Positions 47,591 through 56,351 of a stretch of 64,000 bases of DNA are shown piece after piece. Position numbers and translations under genes: made by a program. The stretch is taken from the NCBI GenBank assembly GCA_041665525.1, contig JBAYIS010000002.1:62001-126000 (forward strand), written 5' to 3'. Position 1 is the first letter of the stretch. The number at the start of each line of letters is the position of its first letter. Under the pieces are notes generated by a model. It was given only the letters and a program-made list of their open reading frames with translations. It did not search any database and was not told the origin of the DNA. This stretch comes from UBA8401 sp041665525. Lineage in GTDB: Bacteria > Bacteroidota > Ignavibacteria > UBA10030 > UBA8401.

Positions 47591-47693
47591 TAATAATTTC
47601 GGGTAAGGGACTGAGAGCTCCAATTTCTTCCGGCAATACAGCCACTTTACTTTTGCAGGTCAGAGGATAAACATCTATATTTCACACACTCTT

Positions 47694-49070
47694 ATGGCAA
47701 AGTCAAAAAACATCGGAAAAATACTCGTTGCGGATGATGAAAGTGATTTTCGAATGATTCTTCAGTCGTTTCTCGAAACTGAAGGACATATCGTAACAAC
47801 TGCAGAGGATGGGGCTGATGCGATTAATAAATTGCAGGAAAATACATTCGACCTGGTATTGCTCGACATCCGTATGCCCAGGGTAGACGGTGTGGAGGTT
47901 CTTCAATTCATCAAGCAACAATACATCGATACACAGGTAATCATACTCACCGCGGTGGACGATGTCCGCATTGCTGTGGACTGCATGAAGCTGGGCGCCT
48001 TTCATTTCTTGACCAAGCCGTATTCCGTTGATGAATTGCATTCGCTGGTGAACCGTGCATTGGATCTACGTGCAATGGCGATAGAGTTAAAAGTGATGAA
48101 GACGGCCATTTCGCGTTTGTCGTTTTCAACACAATTAATCGGAGAGAGCAAAGAATTTCAAAAAGTACTTGAACTTGCGGGGAAAGTTGCGCCGAGCGAT
48201 TCTACCGTTCTTCTGGAGGGCGCCAGCGGTACGGGAAAAGAGGTCTTTGCAAATTTTCTTTATAAAAATTCTCCGCGCGCTGAAAAACCTTTCGTCGCGC
48301 TCAATTGCGCTTCCATCCCGGACACATTAATTGAAAGTGAACTGTTCGGGCATGAAAAAGGGGCTTTTACCGATGCGAGTTCCATGCGGCAGGGATTGGT
48401 AGAAATCGCCAACGGCGGCACGCTCTTCCTGGATGAGATCGGCGAGATCAGTCCGGTATTTCAGCCAAAACTGCTCCGTTTTATACAATCCGGCGAATAC
48501 CGTCGTGTCGGTGGAAATAAAAATTTAAAGTCCGATGTCCGTCTGATTTCCGCAACGAATAAAAACCTTTTTAATGAGGTTGCGGCGGGCCATTTCCGTG
48601 AGGATTTGCTCTACCGTCTGAATGTGATCACCATCCAGCTCCCCTCGCTTATCGAACGGAAAGATGATATCCCCCTTCTGGCTCAGAACATCCTGGAACG
48701 GAAGAATAAACTGCGCGAGAAAAAAGAGCTCCATCCGGATGCACTTGTGTCGCTGAAAGAATATCATTGGCCGGGAAATATTCGTGAACTGGAAAATGTA
48801 CTGGAAAGAGCGATCATCTTAAGTACAGATGAATTCATCCGACCCAAGGACCTGCTGCTTCCGCAGCATATGAATGTGAGACAGGCCAACTCCGAAAACG
48901 GCGCTCAAAAGATTGGATCGGCAATGTCACTGGAAGAGCTGGAAAAAGAACATATTGCTTCGGTCCTTGTAAATACCAAATGGAATAAAAACCTTGCAAC
49001 AAAGATCCTCGGGATCTCTTTAAAAACACTCTATACAAAGATCCATCAATACAACCTGAAAGAATCGTAA
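47694..49070 (+). CDS. NtrC-family sigma-54-dependent response regulator (458 aa)
   Basis: The receiver (~8-120) has phospho-acceptor Asp ~58 (LVLLDIRMP) and K in FLTKPY. The AAA+ sigma-54 interaction domain (~140-365) has Walker A GASGTGKE, Walker B GGTLFLDEIGE and the arginine-finger region FREDLLYRLNV. A Fis-type helix-turn-helix ends the protein (NKNLATKILGISLKTLYTKI). The sigma-54 contact loop reads GAFTDA at 223-228, not the usual GAFTGA. The protein should activate -24/-12 promoters after phosphorylation. An exact one lies 490 bp downstream in front of the 49602 gene. Confidence 0.94.
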   Translation: MAKSKNIGKILVADDESDFRMILQSFLETEGHIVTTAEDGADAINKLQENTFDLVLLDIRMPRVDGVEVLQFIKQQYIDTQVIILTAVDDVRIAVDCMKLGAFHFLTKPYSVDELHSLVNRALDLRAMAIELKVMKTAISRLSFSTQLIGESKEFQKVLELAGKVAPSDSTVLLEGASGTGKEVFANFLYKNSPRAEKPFVALNCASIPDTLIESELFGHEKGAFTDASSMRQGLVEIANGGTLFLDEIGEISPVFQPKLLRFIQSGEYRRVGGNKNLKSDVRLISATNKNLFNEVAAGHFREDLLYRLNVITIQLPSLIERKDDIPLLAQNILERKNKLREKKELHPDALVSLKEYHWPGNIRELENVLERAIILSTDEFIRPKDLLLPQHMNVRQANSENGAQKIGSAMSLEELEKEHIASVLVNTKWNKNLATKILGISLKTLYTKIHQYNLKES

Positions 49071-49461
49071 TGCGGTAATTCTGTATTCACGCGCAAAAAC
49101 TCTTTCCGCTCTTCAATCCTCGAACAACGTCGAAATCATATCCTGCAGTACTGTTTTGCTCACCGCACTTTCATTTGATCACTTTCATGCCAATTATTCC
49201 ATATAGTAAATCGCAAGAAACATAATCCCGCTCCAACTCTCCTTCTGTCCATTTGTCCTTCGTTCAAAAATTCAACCATACAGTAATCAAATAATTAGAT
49301 AAGAATGTCTTTAAAAAGGATTTTCCAAATTTCTTATCTGGTTGCAATTCATCGTTTTTAACGTTGTTTTCAGCAATTCTGCGTTTTTCTCTCGTTGCCC
49401 GCTCCTTCCAGACCATTTTTGATAAATCCCCAAGAAACCGGCAATCTGAACAGATTCACGG

Positions 49462-49478
49462 ATTGTAGTTTCTACAAT
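49462..49478 (+). promoter_or_regulatory. Candidate activator-binding dyad upstream of the sigma-54 promoter
   Basis: ATTGTAG-TTT-CTACAAT is a perfect 7-bp dyad centred near 49470, about 115 bp ahead of the predicted transcription start at ~49585. This is the usual distance for an NtrC-type upstream activating site. The rest of the 531-bp gap 49071-49601 holds a hairpin and the promoter only. Confidence 0.4.
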
Positions 49479-49530
49479 GAATCGGCAAACTCGTAAAAAA
49501 AATCCCTCCGCAAAAGCAAAACAGTAAAAA

Positions 49531-49555
49531 AAGCCAATAAAATGGCTTGGTTTTT
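49531..49555 (+). terminator. Terminator-like hairpin after the sigma-54 activator gene
   Basis: AAGCCA-ATAAAA-TGGCTT is followed by GGTTTTT. It lies just upstream of the -24 element, so it would block read-through into the sigma-54-controlled genes. Confidence 0.55.
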
Positions 49556-49558
49556 CAC

Positions 49559-49574
49559 TGGCACTGGCATTGCC
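49559..49574 (+). promoter_or_regulatory. Sigma-54 (-24/-12) promoter
   Basis: TGGCACTGGCATTGCC is an exact match to TGGCAC-N5-TTGC with GG-N10-GC spacing. The predicted start at ~49585 gives a 17-nt leader containing GGAG (49589-49592) ahead of ATG 49602. The only sigma-54 activator gene in the window ends 489 bp upstream. Confidence 0.75.
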
Positions 49575-49601
49575 AAAATGTATGGCATGGAGCCAAGCAC
49601 A

Positions 49602-50138
49602 ATGAAAAACTTCTTCCTATATTTCGCACAAGTAACCTTCGCATTGACCTCGATCGTTTACTCCCAGGAATTTGACTTGATGAACGTTCAATCGTCAGAC
49701 AAAGCCGCAGTGAGCTCCCACTTCACCGTTACCGAAAGCGGAATAGAACAATATCGCGCTACCGCAACAGCAACGCCGTTCGCCATTGTCACCGGCGAAA
49801 CGCTGTTTGTGGCAAAAGAACAGACAACAACATCTGTTTCGGACGGAGGATCCATGCTGACATCATCAACGCTTCAACAGAATTATCCGAATCCTTTCAA
49901 TAATTCCACCGTCATCCGCTATTCTGTAGACGAGATGAGCGATGTAACGATAAAAGTATTCGACATTACCGGCCGCGAAGTAACAACGCTGGTAAATGAA
50001 ACTAAGAACTCCGGAACCTTCAGCATCGGTTTCTCAAACGACAATATCTCCTCCGGCACATATATCTACCGCATGATCTCCCGCAGCAACACCGGTAAGA
50101 CCACCGTAGAGACAAAAAAAATGATCGTCATGAAATAA
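49602..50138 (+). CDS. Small exported protein consisting mainly of a T9SS sorting tag (178 aa)
   Basis: The start at ATG 49602 is set by GGAG 9 nt ahead, by the signal peptide (MKNFFLYFAQVTFALTSIVYS) and by the sigma-54 promoter placement. An earlier ATG at 49542 would precede the transcript. Only about 75 residues of unassigned sequence separate the signal peptide from the T9SS type A sorting domain (QQNYPNPFNNSTVIRYSV, ETKKMIVMK). The stop is 1 nt before the subtilisin start, so translation is probably coupled. The role is unknown; it could be a partner, inhibitor or targeting factor for the protease. That is inferred from position. Confidence 0.85.
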   Translation: MKNFFLYFAQVTFALTSIVYSQEFDLMNVQSSDKAAVSSHFTVTESGIEQYRATATATPFAIVTGETLFVAKEQTTTSVSDGGSMLTSSTLQQNYPNPFNNSTVIRYSVDEMSDVTIKVFDITGREVTTLVNETKNSGTFSIGFSNDNISSGTYIYRMISRSNTGKTTVETKKMIVMK

Positions 50139-50139
50139 T

Positions 50140-52500
50140 ATGAATAAACTCCTCTCATTTATTATTGCGCTTTGTTCCCTTGCAGCCGCACAGCAGTTGG
50201 TGGTGAAAACCAATGGCGTGGCCAAAAACTTTCCTGTAAAAACCACGGAGATTTCCGTCTCTTCCATTGAGAATGCCATCATCCCCGCTGAAGCACCGAG
50301 TGCCGCGGTTCGCCTGATCGTCGAATTGAAAACTCCTTCGAAAATTGAAAAACAATTAAGCGGCGGAATATTTTCCAGAACAACCGCTGTCGCCGCGAAA
50401 CAACAATTATCCGCTGTTGGAAGCGGCACTCGTATCGAACGGGAATTCGAAATTGTGATGAACGGCTTTGCGGTCACAACGCAGCGCGAAAATATCCGAT
50501 CTATCGCATCCCTGCCGGATGTAAAAACAGTTTTTATGGATGTCACCGTAAGCGCATCTCCCGTCTCAACATCAACATCTGGAATGCCGGTAGTGCCGCA
50601 ACGTACTGCATCTGTCGCAACAGGAAAAGGCATCCGCATCGGCATTATCGACACAGGAATTGATTATATGCATGAATCGCTTGGCGGAGGTTTTGGCGCG
50701 GGATTTACTGTCGCAGGCGGATTTGATTTTGTGAATAATGATGCCGATCCGATGGACGACAACGGACATGGAACCCATGTTGCCGGTATCATCAGCGGCA
50801 ATTCGGCCGTCATCACCGGTGCGGCGAAAGATGCGCAATTGTTTGCATACAAAGTGCTTGATCAGAACGGAAGCGGTTCTGCGTCTTCCGTTATTTCAGC
50901 TATCGAGCGCGCCATCAGCGACAGCGTGCAAATATTAAACTTGAGTCTTGGTTCGCCCGGCGGTTCTGCAGATGATCCTTTATCCTCCGCGGTGAACCGT
51001 GCTGTGCGCGCCGGTATTGTTGTGGTCGTGGCAGCAGGAAATACCGGTGAGTACGTTACCATCAACTCTCCCGGCGTTGCAGAACTCGCTTTGACCGTCG
51101 GCGCTGCAGACGGCAACACTATTGCTTCTTTCAGTTCTAAAGGACCGGAAACCGATCGCTATAATATCAAACCGGATGTTGTTGCCGCGGGCGTGAATAT
51201 TCTCTCTGCGAAAATCGGCGGCGGATATGTACAAATGAGCGGAACCTCCATGGCAACACCGTTCGTCACCGGCATCGCCGCGGCAATGTTGGAACTGCAT
51301 CCTCACTGGAATGCTCTGCAAATTCGCGACGCGATTATCTCGAATACCGTCGATCTTGGCACTCCGCTTTTCTCTCAGGGACATGGGAAAGTGAACAGTG
51401 CCGAGCTTTCCGCAACTGTTTTTACCAGCCCTGCTCAACTCAGTTTTGGATTCAATCCACCGGGTGAAACAACTTGGAGAGAACAGCGTCCGGTTACTGT
51501 TTATAATGAAAGCGCCGTGAACAAAACATATCGATTCATCTCAACAACAACAAATGCTGCGCTTAACTTTCAGTTTACCCCCGCATCGGTAACAATTGCT
51601 CCTAATAGTTCTGCAGAGATCATCATCCAGCTGGAAACGAACAATACACTTTTGACCAATAATAATTCTTTTGAAAGCGGGTATTCGGGGAAACTTCTTG
51701 CCGTCGGAACGTCGGACTCTCTTGTGATTCCTTTTGCGTTTATCAAAGCTCCAATCCTGCAGCTGAAATTCTCCGAAGTCCCCTGGCTGGTGATGATACA
51801 TAACGGAAGCAACTTTTCAAAAACATATTCTCCAAAGATCAATACGCTCTCGATAATCCTGAAAGACGGCACGTATGATGTTGTATCAACTTTCTTCGGT
51901 TCCCGGTATGTGATTAACGAAGGGGTAAAGGTCGGTGGAAAAGCGAATGTGGAAATCTCCAGTCTCAGTGCAGAATATCCGGTCAGTTTTTTACCGGTGG
52001 ATGAACGCGGGGAGAATATCGATCTTGGTGCGGTAAAAGGAACCTACAGTTATCTGGAAACAATCGTGCATAATCCGACGGGATATGCCGTCGTCGGCAT
52101 GGGGGGCGGAAAAACCACCGCGCATACCAATCGTCCGAAATACTTCTCAACGGTAAGCAACAACTATACATTTGGATATTCGATATCGTTGCAGCCAAAC
52201 AATTTTAAATCATATACCTATGATGTCATCATCGATTCAGGTATTACTGCTCCTACACCGATTAATTTCACTGCAGGCGACATGAAACATGTGCAGGTGA
52301 AATATACACTGGCATCGTCGGTGCAGCGTGCATTTCCAATTACCTGGACAACCTTTATTGGAAAGTATTCGAGTTTGGGTGTGACGTTTTATGATGGGAA
52401 TGCTGAACCAATGACGTTCCCTTTTACACAAGAGACTTTCTATACTCAGCGGAAAGTGCAATTCCCCATCTTCCATCAACGCGAAGCATATAGTTTCTAA
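50140..52500 (+). CDS. Subtilisin-family (S8) exported serine protease (786 aa)
   Basis: The signal peptide is MNKLLSFIIALCSLAAA. An inhibitor-like propeptide region (~55-140) precedes the catalytic domain (~160-425). The triad is Asp171 (IIDTGID), His213 (GHGTHVAG) and Ser370 (SGTSMATP), with oxyanion Asn in AAGNTGEY. About 360 residues of C-terminal beta-sandwich-like sequence follow. The protein ends in QREAYSF without a T9SS tag. The gene is co-transcribed with the T9SS-tag protein in front (1-nt gap) and is under the predicted sigma-54 promoter. All catalytic residues are present, so the enzyme should be active. Confidence 0.93.
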   Translation: MNKLLSFIIALCSLAAAQQLVVKTNGVAKNFPVKTTEISVSSIENAIIPAEAPSAAVRLIVELKTPSKIEKQLSGGIFSRTTAVAAKQQLSAVGSGTRIEREFEIVMNGFAVTTQRENIRSIASLPDVKTVFMDVTVSASPVSTSTSGMPVVPQRTASVATGKGIRIGIIDTGIDYMHESLGGGFGAGFTVAGGFDFVNNDADPMDDNGHGTHVAGIISGNSAVITGAAKDAQLFAYKVLDQNGSGSASSVISAIERAISDSVQILNLSLGSPGGSADDPLSSAVNRAVRAGIVVVVAAGNTGEYVTINSPGVAELALTVGAADGNTIASFSSKGPETDRYNIKPDVVAAGVNILSAKIGGGYVQMSGTSMATPFVTGIAAAMLELHPHWNALQIRDAIISNTVDLGTPLFSQGHGKVNSAELSATVFTSPAQLSFGFNPPGETTWREQRPVTVYNESAVNKTYRFISTTTNAALNFQFTPASVTIAPNSSAEIIIQLETNNTLLTNNNSFESGYSGKLLAVGTSDSLVIPFAFIKAPILQLKFSEVPWLVMIHNGSNFSKTYSPKINTLSIILKDGTYDVVSTFFGSRYVINEGVKVGGKANVEISSLSAEYPVSFLPVDERGENIDLGAVKGTYSYLETIVHNPTGYAVVGMGGGKTTAHTNRPKYFSTVSNNYTFGYSISLQPNNFKSYTYDVIIDSGITAPTPINFTAGDMKHVQVKYTLASSVQRAFPITWTTFIGKYSSLGVTFYDGNAEPMTFPFTQETFYTQRKVQFPIFHQREAYSF

Positions 52501-52526
52501 ATACACACTATGCAGCAGAATACTTG

Positions 52527-52560
52527 CTTGTAAAAACACCTTATGAAGGTATTCTACAAG
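52527..52560. repeat. Intergenic hairpin related to the one at 54185
   Basis: CTTGTA...ACACCTT-ATG-AAGGT...CTACAAG pair with two irregularities. The same arms (TGTAGGACACCTT) occur in perfect form at 54185-54217. It lies 27 bp after the protease stop. Confidence 0.5.
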
Positions 52561-52572
52561 TAATAAAAAACC

Positions 52573-52593
52573 ATTTCTCGCAGTGCGAGAAAT
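52573..52593 (+). terminator. Perfect hairpin after the protease gene
   Basis: ATTTCTCGC-AGT-GCGAGAAAT is a 9-bp perfect stem with a triloop. It is followed by TTAAGCATTTTCTTTT, so it is terminator-like. The rest of the gap 52501-52871 shows no gene. Confidence 0.5.
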
Positions 52594-52871
52594 TTAAGCA
52601 TTTTCTTTTACAAGATAGTGTTGTCCGGTTCAAAAACTAAAAACTGTTTTTTCTAGTTGCCCCCCCGTAATACATTACATTTGTATATGAAATAGGTATA
52701 TTTCAGTCCGACGTGATGTATCGCTTTCACCATTGAAAGATGAACTCCGTTAAAAACACATTTCCCTCTTTCCCTAACTATTCCATCCTTAGTATTTTTT
52801 TTCATGTGTATGTAAAACACTTCATGGAAAAGTGTGTTGTGCTGCGAACGATTCCGTTCAAGGAGGTCGTT

Positions 52872-54173
52872 ATGAAACAAATTATTCTTCTTCTCATGAT
52901 GCTTATCCCGGTAGCAGATCTATCATCACAATGGGTATCACAAAAAACCAATCTGTCGCCATTCACTTCAGGTTTCGCAATGGATGCACTGAATGACTCA
53001 CATATTGTCGCTGGCATCGAAACGGGAATGATACGTTCCACAGATGGAGGAACAACGTGGAATACTATCTTCCCCAAATCAACCTATGGCAATGTCGTTA
53101 CACTTTCAATAACCGACAGTGTCCATATTTGGGCAGGAACGATGAACGGAGATATTTATTCCTCAACCAACGGTGGTGTAGACTGGGTGCAGCAATTTCA
53201 TGATCCGTCAAAAACAACATACCTCAATTACTTGAAAATGTTTAATCTCACAGAAGGAGTTGCCATAGGTGATGCGTTAAGCGGCACTCTTCCAGCGGTT
53301 ATACTTAAAACAAACGATGGAGGTGCGCATTGGATCTCCATCAACGATTCCTCTTTCGGAGGCTTTTCCAGTGATACATGGAGAATGATTGATTTCATTT
53401 CACCTGCAGTCGGATTCTTTAAATCAACCTATGGCGATGGTATTACTCCTTCGTATATTTGGAAAACTACCGACAGCGGTTACACTTGGACACAGTTGGA
53501 CTTTTCCAAATCAATTCAAGTATTACGATTCTATAATGACAAGATCGGCATCGTCAGTTGTTATAATTATCCCTCTCCCGGATATTCTTTTCATCGGACT
53601 GTTGACGGCGGCACCACATGGGAAGTTGTGACACCTCTTTCTCCCGGCGCATATCAAAATGATTTCTTTTTCTGTCAAGAAGATCCGTCGCTAGTGTGGA
53701 TGACCGATAATCAGAAACTCTTTTTCAGTGCGGATACCGGAAGGACCTGGAAAGAACAATGCGCTGTTAAAGGAAGAGATATTGATTTTGGCTCTCGTCT
53801 TGTTGGATGGGTGCTGGGTGATGGTGATATTCTCAGAACAACAGAAGGGGGAATTACTTCGATATCGATGAACAACAATTCAGGAAGACCAGCTACATTT
53901 TCATTGCTCCAAAATTTCCCAAATCCTTTCAATCCTTCAACGATTATCGAATATGAATTACCGGAAGCAGGCAATGTTCGTATAACGATTTTCAATCCTT
54001 TGGGACAACTAATTATGGAGTTGTTTCACGGAGAGCAATCTGCAGGACGACATTCGATACCATGGAAAGCCTTTGTTACGTCCGGAGTCTATTTCTATAG
54101 CATGGAAGCAGTCAGCACCTCGAATCCGCAAAACAGTTTTGTGCAGGTAAAAAAAATGGTACTGTTACGGTAA
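52872..54173 (+). CDS. Exported YCF48/BNR-like beta-propeller protein with T9SS sorting tag (433 aa)
   Basis: The start is ATG 52872 after AAGGAGG; the longer frame to 52740 adds a non-signal segment. A signal peptide (MKQIILLLMMLIPVADLSS) is followed by repeated photosystem-assembly/BNR-type blades (IRSTDGGTTWNTIFP, IYSSTNGGVDWVQQF, ILKTNDGGAHWISI, HRTVDGGTTWEVV). The C-terminal ~85 residues form the T9SS type A sorting domain (QNFPNPFNPSTIIEYEL ... KKMVLLR). It is probably surface-exposed or secreted; the ligand is unknown. A strong hairpin follows. Confidence 0.9.
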   Translation: MKQIILLLMMLIPVADLSSQWVSQKTNLSPFTSGFAMDALNDSHIVAGIETGMIRSTDGGTTWNTIFPKSTYGNVVTLSITDSVHIWAGTMNGDIYSSTNGGVDWVQQFHDPSKTTYLNYLKMFNLTEGVAIGDALSGTLPAVILKTNDGGAHWISINDSSFGGFSSDTWRMIDFISPAVGFFKSTYGDGITPSYIWKTTDSGYTWTQLDFSKSIQVLRFYNDKIGIVSCYNYPSPGYSFHRTVDGGTTWEVVTPLSPGAYQNDFFFCQEDPSLVWMTDNQKLFFSADTGRTWKEQCAVKGRDIDFGSRLVGWVLGDGDILRTTEGGITSISMNNNSGRPATFSLLQNFPNPFNPSTIIEYELPEAGNVRITIFNPLGQLIMELFHGEQSAGRHSIPWKAFVTSGVYFYSMEAVSTSNPQNSFVQVKKMVLLR

Positions 54174-54184
54174 GAATACGCATC

Positions 54185-54217
54185 ATTGTAGGACACCTTA
54201 CAAAGGTGTCCTACAAT
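54185..54217. repeat. Perfect 15-bp intergenic hairpin
   Basis: ATTGTAGGACACCTT-ACA-AAGGTGTCCTACAAT. It has no U-run. It is placed 11 bp after the propeller gene stop and shares arms with the imperfect hairpin at 52527. Confidence 0.65.
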
Positions 54218-54252
54218 TGATACAACAGTCGACATTGGTCGGTTGTTGTTTT

Positions 54253-54843
54253 TCAGAACTTTGCAGGGATTTCACCGGGGACGAATTTCAGCGATTCGGA
54301 ATTCATACAATACCGCAATCCGGTAGGACGCGGACCGTCATCGAACACATGTCCCAGATGAGAGTCGCATCGCGCGCAATTGACTTCCACTCTTTTCATT
54401 CCGTAGCTATTATCCGCCTTCTCGGCAATATGGTCCTTATTGACAGGTTGAAAGAAACTCGGCCATCCGGTCCCAGAATCAAACTTGGCATTGGACGCAA
54501 ACAACGGCAAATCGCAGCAGGCGCAAAGATAGATCCCCTCTTTCTTATGATCGTAAAATGCACCGCAGAATGCACGTTCCGTCCCCGCTTCACGCGTTAC
54601 GGCGTATGTTTCGGGAGGAAGGAGTTTTTTCCATTCTGCTTCTGTCTTCACAACTTTTGGCATCCCCGGTTTGTACACATCCTTCAAATATTCGGCAATT
54701 GGTTTCATGGTCGTATCCTTTTGTGTGGGTGGCAATTTCCGTTTCTGCATCATGCTTGCCAGCGGTTTTTGCGAGAATGCGCTGACCAGTACAATAAGCA
54801 GTATGCCTGCAAGCAGGATGATGGTTGTCGTTTGAATCTTCAT
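54253..54843 (-). CDS. msrB: Peptide-methionine (R)-S-oxide reductase, exported or anchored
   Basis: The start at ATG 54843 follows AAGGAG. The N-terminal hydrophobic segment (TTTIILLAGILLIVLVSAF) marks export, probably to the periplasm. The MsrB domain runs ~65-190. Zn-binding Cys pairs are C107/C110 and C156/C159, and the FDSGTGWPSF motif is present. Catalytic Cys179 lies in RYCMNSESL. A further Cys (C93, ERAFCGAFY) may be the resolving residue. The enzyme repairs oxidised methionine using a thiol donor. It is a stand-alone MsrB, without a fused MsrA. Confidence 0.95.
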   Translation of the reverse strand: MKIQTTTIILLAGILLIVLVSAFSQKPLASMMQKRKLPPTQKDTTMKPIAEYLKDVYKPGMPKVVKTEAEWKKLLPPETYAVTREAGTERAFCGAFYDHKKEGIYLCACCDLPLFASNAKFDSGTGWPSFFQPVNKDHIAEKADNSYGMKRVEVNCARCDSHLGHVFDDGPRPTGLRYCMNSESLKFVPGEIPAKF

Positions 54844-54910
54844 AATGGTGATTCTCCTTTTCACCCCGTATAACACTCAGCCTGGACGTTTAGTTTTCAC
54901 AAATTCATAA

Positions 54911-54943
54911 AAAAAGTCTCACGAAAATGTGAGACTTTTTTTT
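54911..54943 (-). terminator. Terminator of the M14 peptidase gene (bidirectional form)
   Basis: AAAAAGTCTCAC and GTGAGACTTTTT form the stem with U-runs on both strands, 25 bp after the peptidase stop at 54968. Confidence 0.8.
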
Positions 54944-54967
54944 GCTTTGCGTTCAGGCCAGAGCAGT

Positions 54968-56149
54968 TTATGCAAAGTGTTTTTGTAACGTGTCGAGATC
55001 GACGATCTCGTTCATTTCCACTGCTGATGCGATGATCGATCTGCCGATCCCATTCCATTGTTCGTTTGCGGAAAAGACGGAAAGATCCCCGAAATCGACG
55101 ATTCTTCCCTTCCAGGTAAATCCGGAAGAATCTCGTACCTCTTCCAGATTTATCCCGATATCGGCAACAATCGGTGCTCGGCCGTCGGGAAACGTGATCG
55201 TCGCCTGCTTAATGATAATATCGTACAGCAACTTGGTGTTCATTGGTATCTGTTCGTAAACATCGATGCTTGTTTTTTCAAACGCTTTTGTTGCAATGGA
55301 GTGAGTGACTGCAAGAATTGCAACACAATTCAATTTCCGGATAAACATCTTTTCCGGATCACCTTTCCATCCGCCTGATTCTACAAGGACGGTGCTGGTC
55401 CCCCACTTTTGGATGTTGTCCCCGAAAGCACGCGGTTCGAATGAATCGTCATATTTTGCGATGTGCTTCTTCACGAATTGGCCCAGCACCAGCGCGAATT
55501 CCGACGCCAGTTTTTTAGAACGAAGCCGAACGGCGTTATCCGATTTTTCCACATTGAACGCCGGTGAAAGAAGCGATATTACGGCCACTGTTCCCTGATC
55601 TCCCACAGAGTACCGCGGATCCTGGTCGTGCAGATTGAAACCAATCTCCGGATTGAACCTGTCCCGTGTCGCTTTCAGAAGCTTCGCTTCCGGTGTCTGC
55701 AGTTGAAGGGCATCGCGATTCATATCTATTCCTTGGGAGGTACGGCGCTGGAACCGTTCTGCGCCGTCCGGATTAAGCATCGGAATAATGAGGAGCGTCG
55801 TTTCTCTCAGGATCGTTGAGATCTCCGATGAATTTTTATTGATCGCGATGTAATTTAAAAGATCGAGCAGCGCCATGGTAGCGGACGGTTCGTCTCCGTG
55901 CATTTGTGACCACATAAAGACTTTTGTCGGTCCGGTACCCAGTGTCAGCAGATTGATGGATCGATTCTCAGCAGAACTTCCGATCTGCTGCATCTGCATT
56001 GTATCACCAAGAGCATTCTTTAGTGTTGCAAGAAACTTCATCAGGTCAGCATGTTTGAACCGTCGCGTGATGATTCCAGAAAATTTAAATGTTTCGTATG
56101 TGTCAAAAAGTGTTTTGGAAAACTGCGGATTGTTTAGTGTAGTACTCAT
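54968..56149 (-). CDS. M14-family zinc carboxypeptidase-like protein (393 aa)
   Basis: The M14 zinc site is visible: H84 and E87 in SQMHGDEPS, and H174 in GFNLHDQD. Substrate-binding residues lie in IDMNRD (R145). The catalytic Glu is ~257 in TVLVESGGW. No signal peptide is present, so it is probably cytoplasmic. The C-terminal ~90 residues form an extra domain. It belongs to the succinylglutamate desuccinylase/carboxypeptidase superfamily; the exact substrate cannot be read. ATG 56149 lacks a clear ribosome-binding site. It has its own terminator. Confidence 0.85.
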   Translation of the reverse strand: MSTTLNNPQFSKTLFDTYETFKFSGIITRRFKHADLMKFLATLKNALGDTMQMQQIGSSAENRSINLLTLGTGPTKVFMWSQMHGDEPSATMALLDLLNYIAINKNSSEISTILRETTLLIIPMLNPDGAERFQRRTSQGIDMNRDALQLQTPEAKLLKATRDRFNPEIGFNLHDQDPRYSVGDQGTVAVISLLSPAFNVEKSDNAVRLRSKKLASEFALVLGQFVKKHIAKYDDSFEPRAFGDNIQKWGTSTVLVESGGWKGDPEKMFIRKLNCVAILAVTHSIATKAFEKTSIDVYEQIPMNTKLLYDIIIKQATITFPDGRAPIVADIGINLEEVRDSSGFTWKGRIVDFGDLSVFSANEQWNGIGRSIIASAVEMNEIVDLDTLQKHFA

Positions 56150-56280
56150 AAAAGATTAAAAAAATAGTGATTAAAACTGCAAACGCAGTCCGTTTCGAAC
56201 AGGAACTGCGCTCTTTATAATAGAGTGTACCAAAAAATTTCCTCAATTACAGCATCCGGCTGATAAACAGGATAAAATTC

Positions 56281-56351
56281 ATTCTGCGCCGCATCTCCCG
56301 AAGGGATGCCTTCGGCAGAACCACTTCTACCTCTTTGCGTAACATCAGTTA
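56281..56351. repeat. Intergenic repeat related to 46762-46941
   Basis: TTCTGCGCCGC, then a CCGAAGG-GATG-CCTTCGG palindrome, then TTGCGTAACATCAGTTA. Both outer blocks are shared with the 46.8-kb repeat. It lies in the 633-bp gap 56150-56782. Confidence 0.55.
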
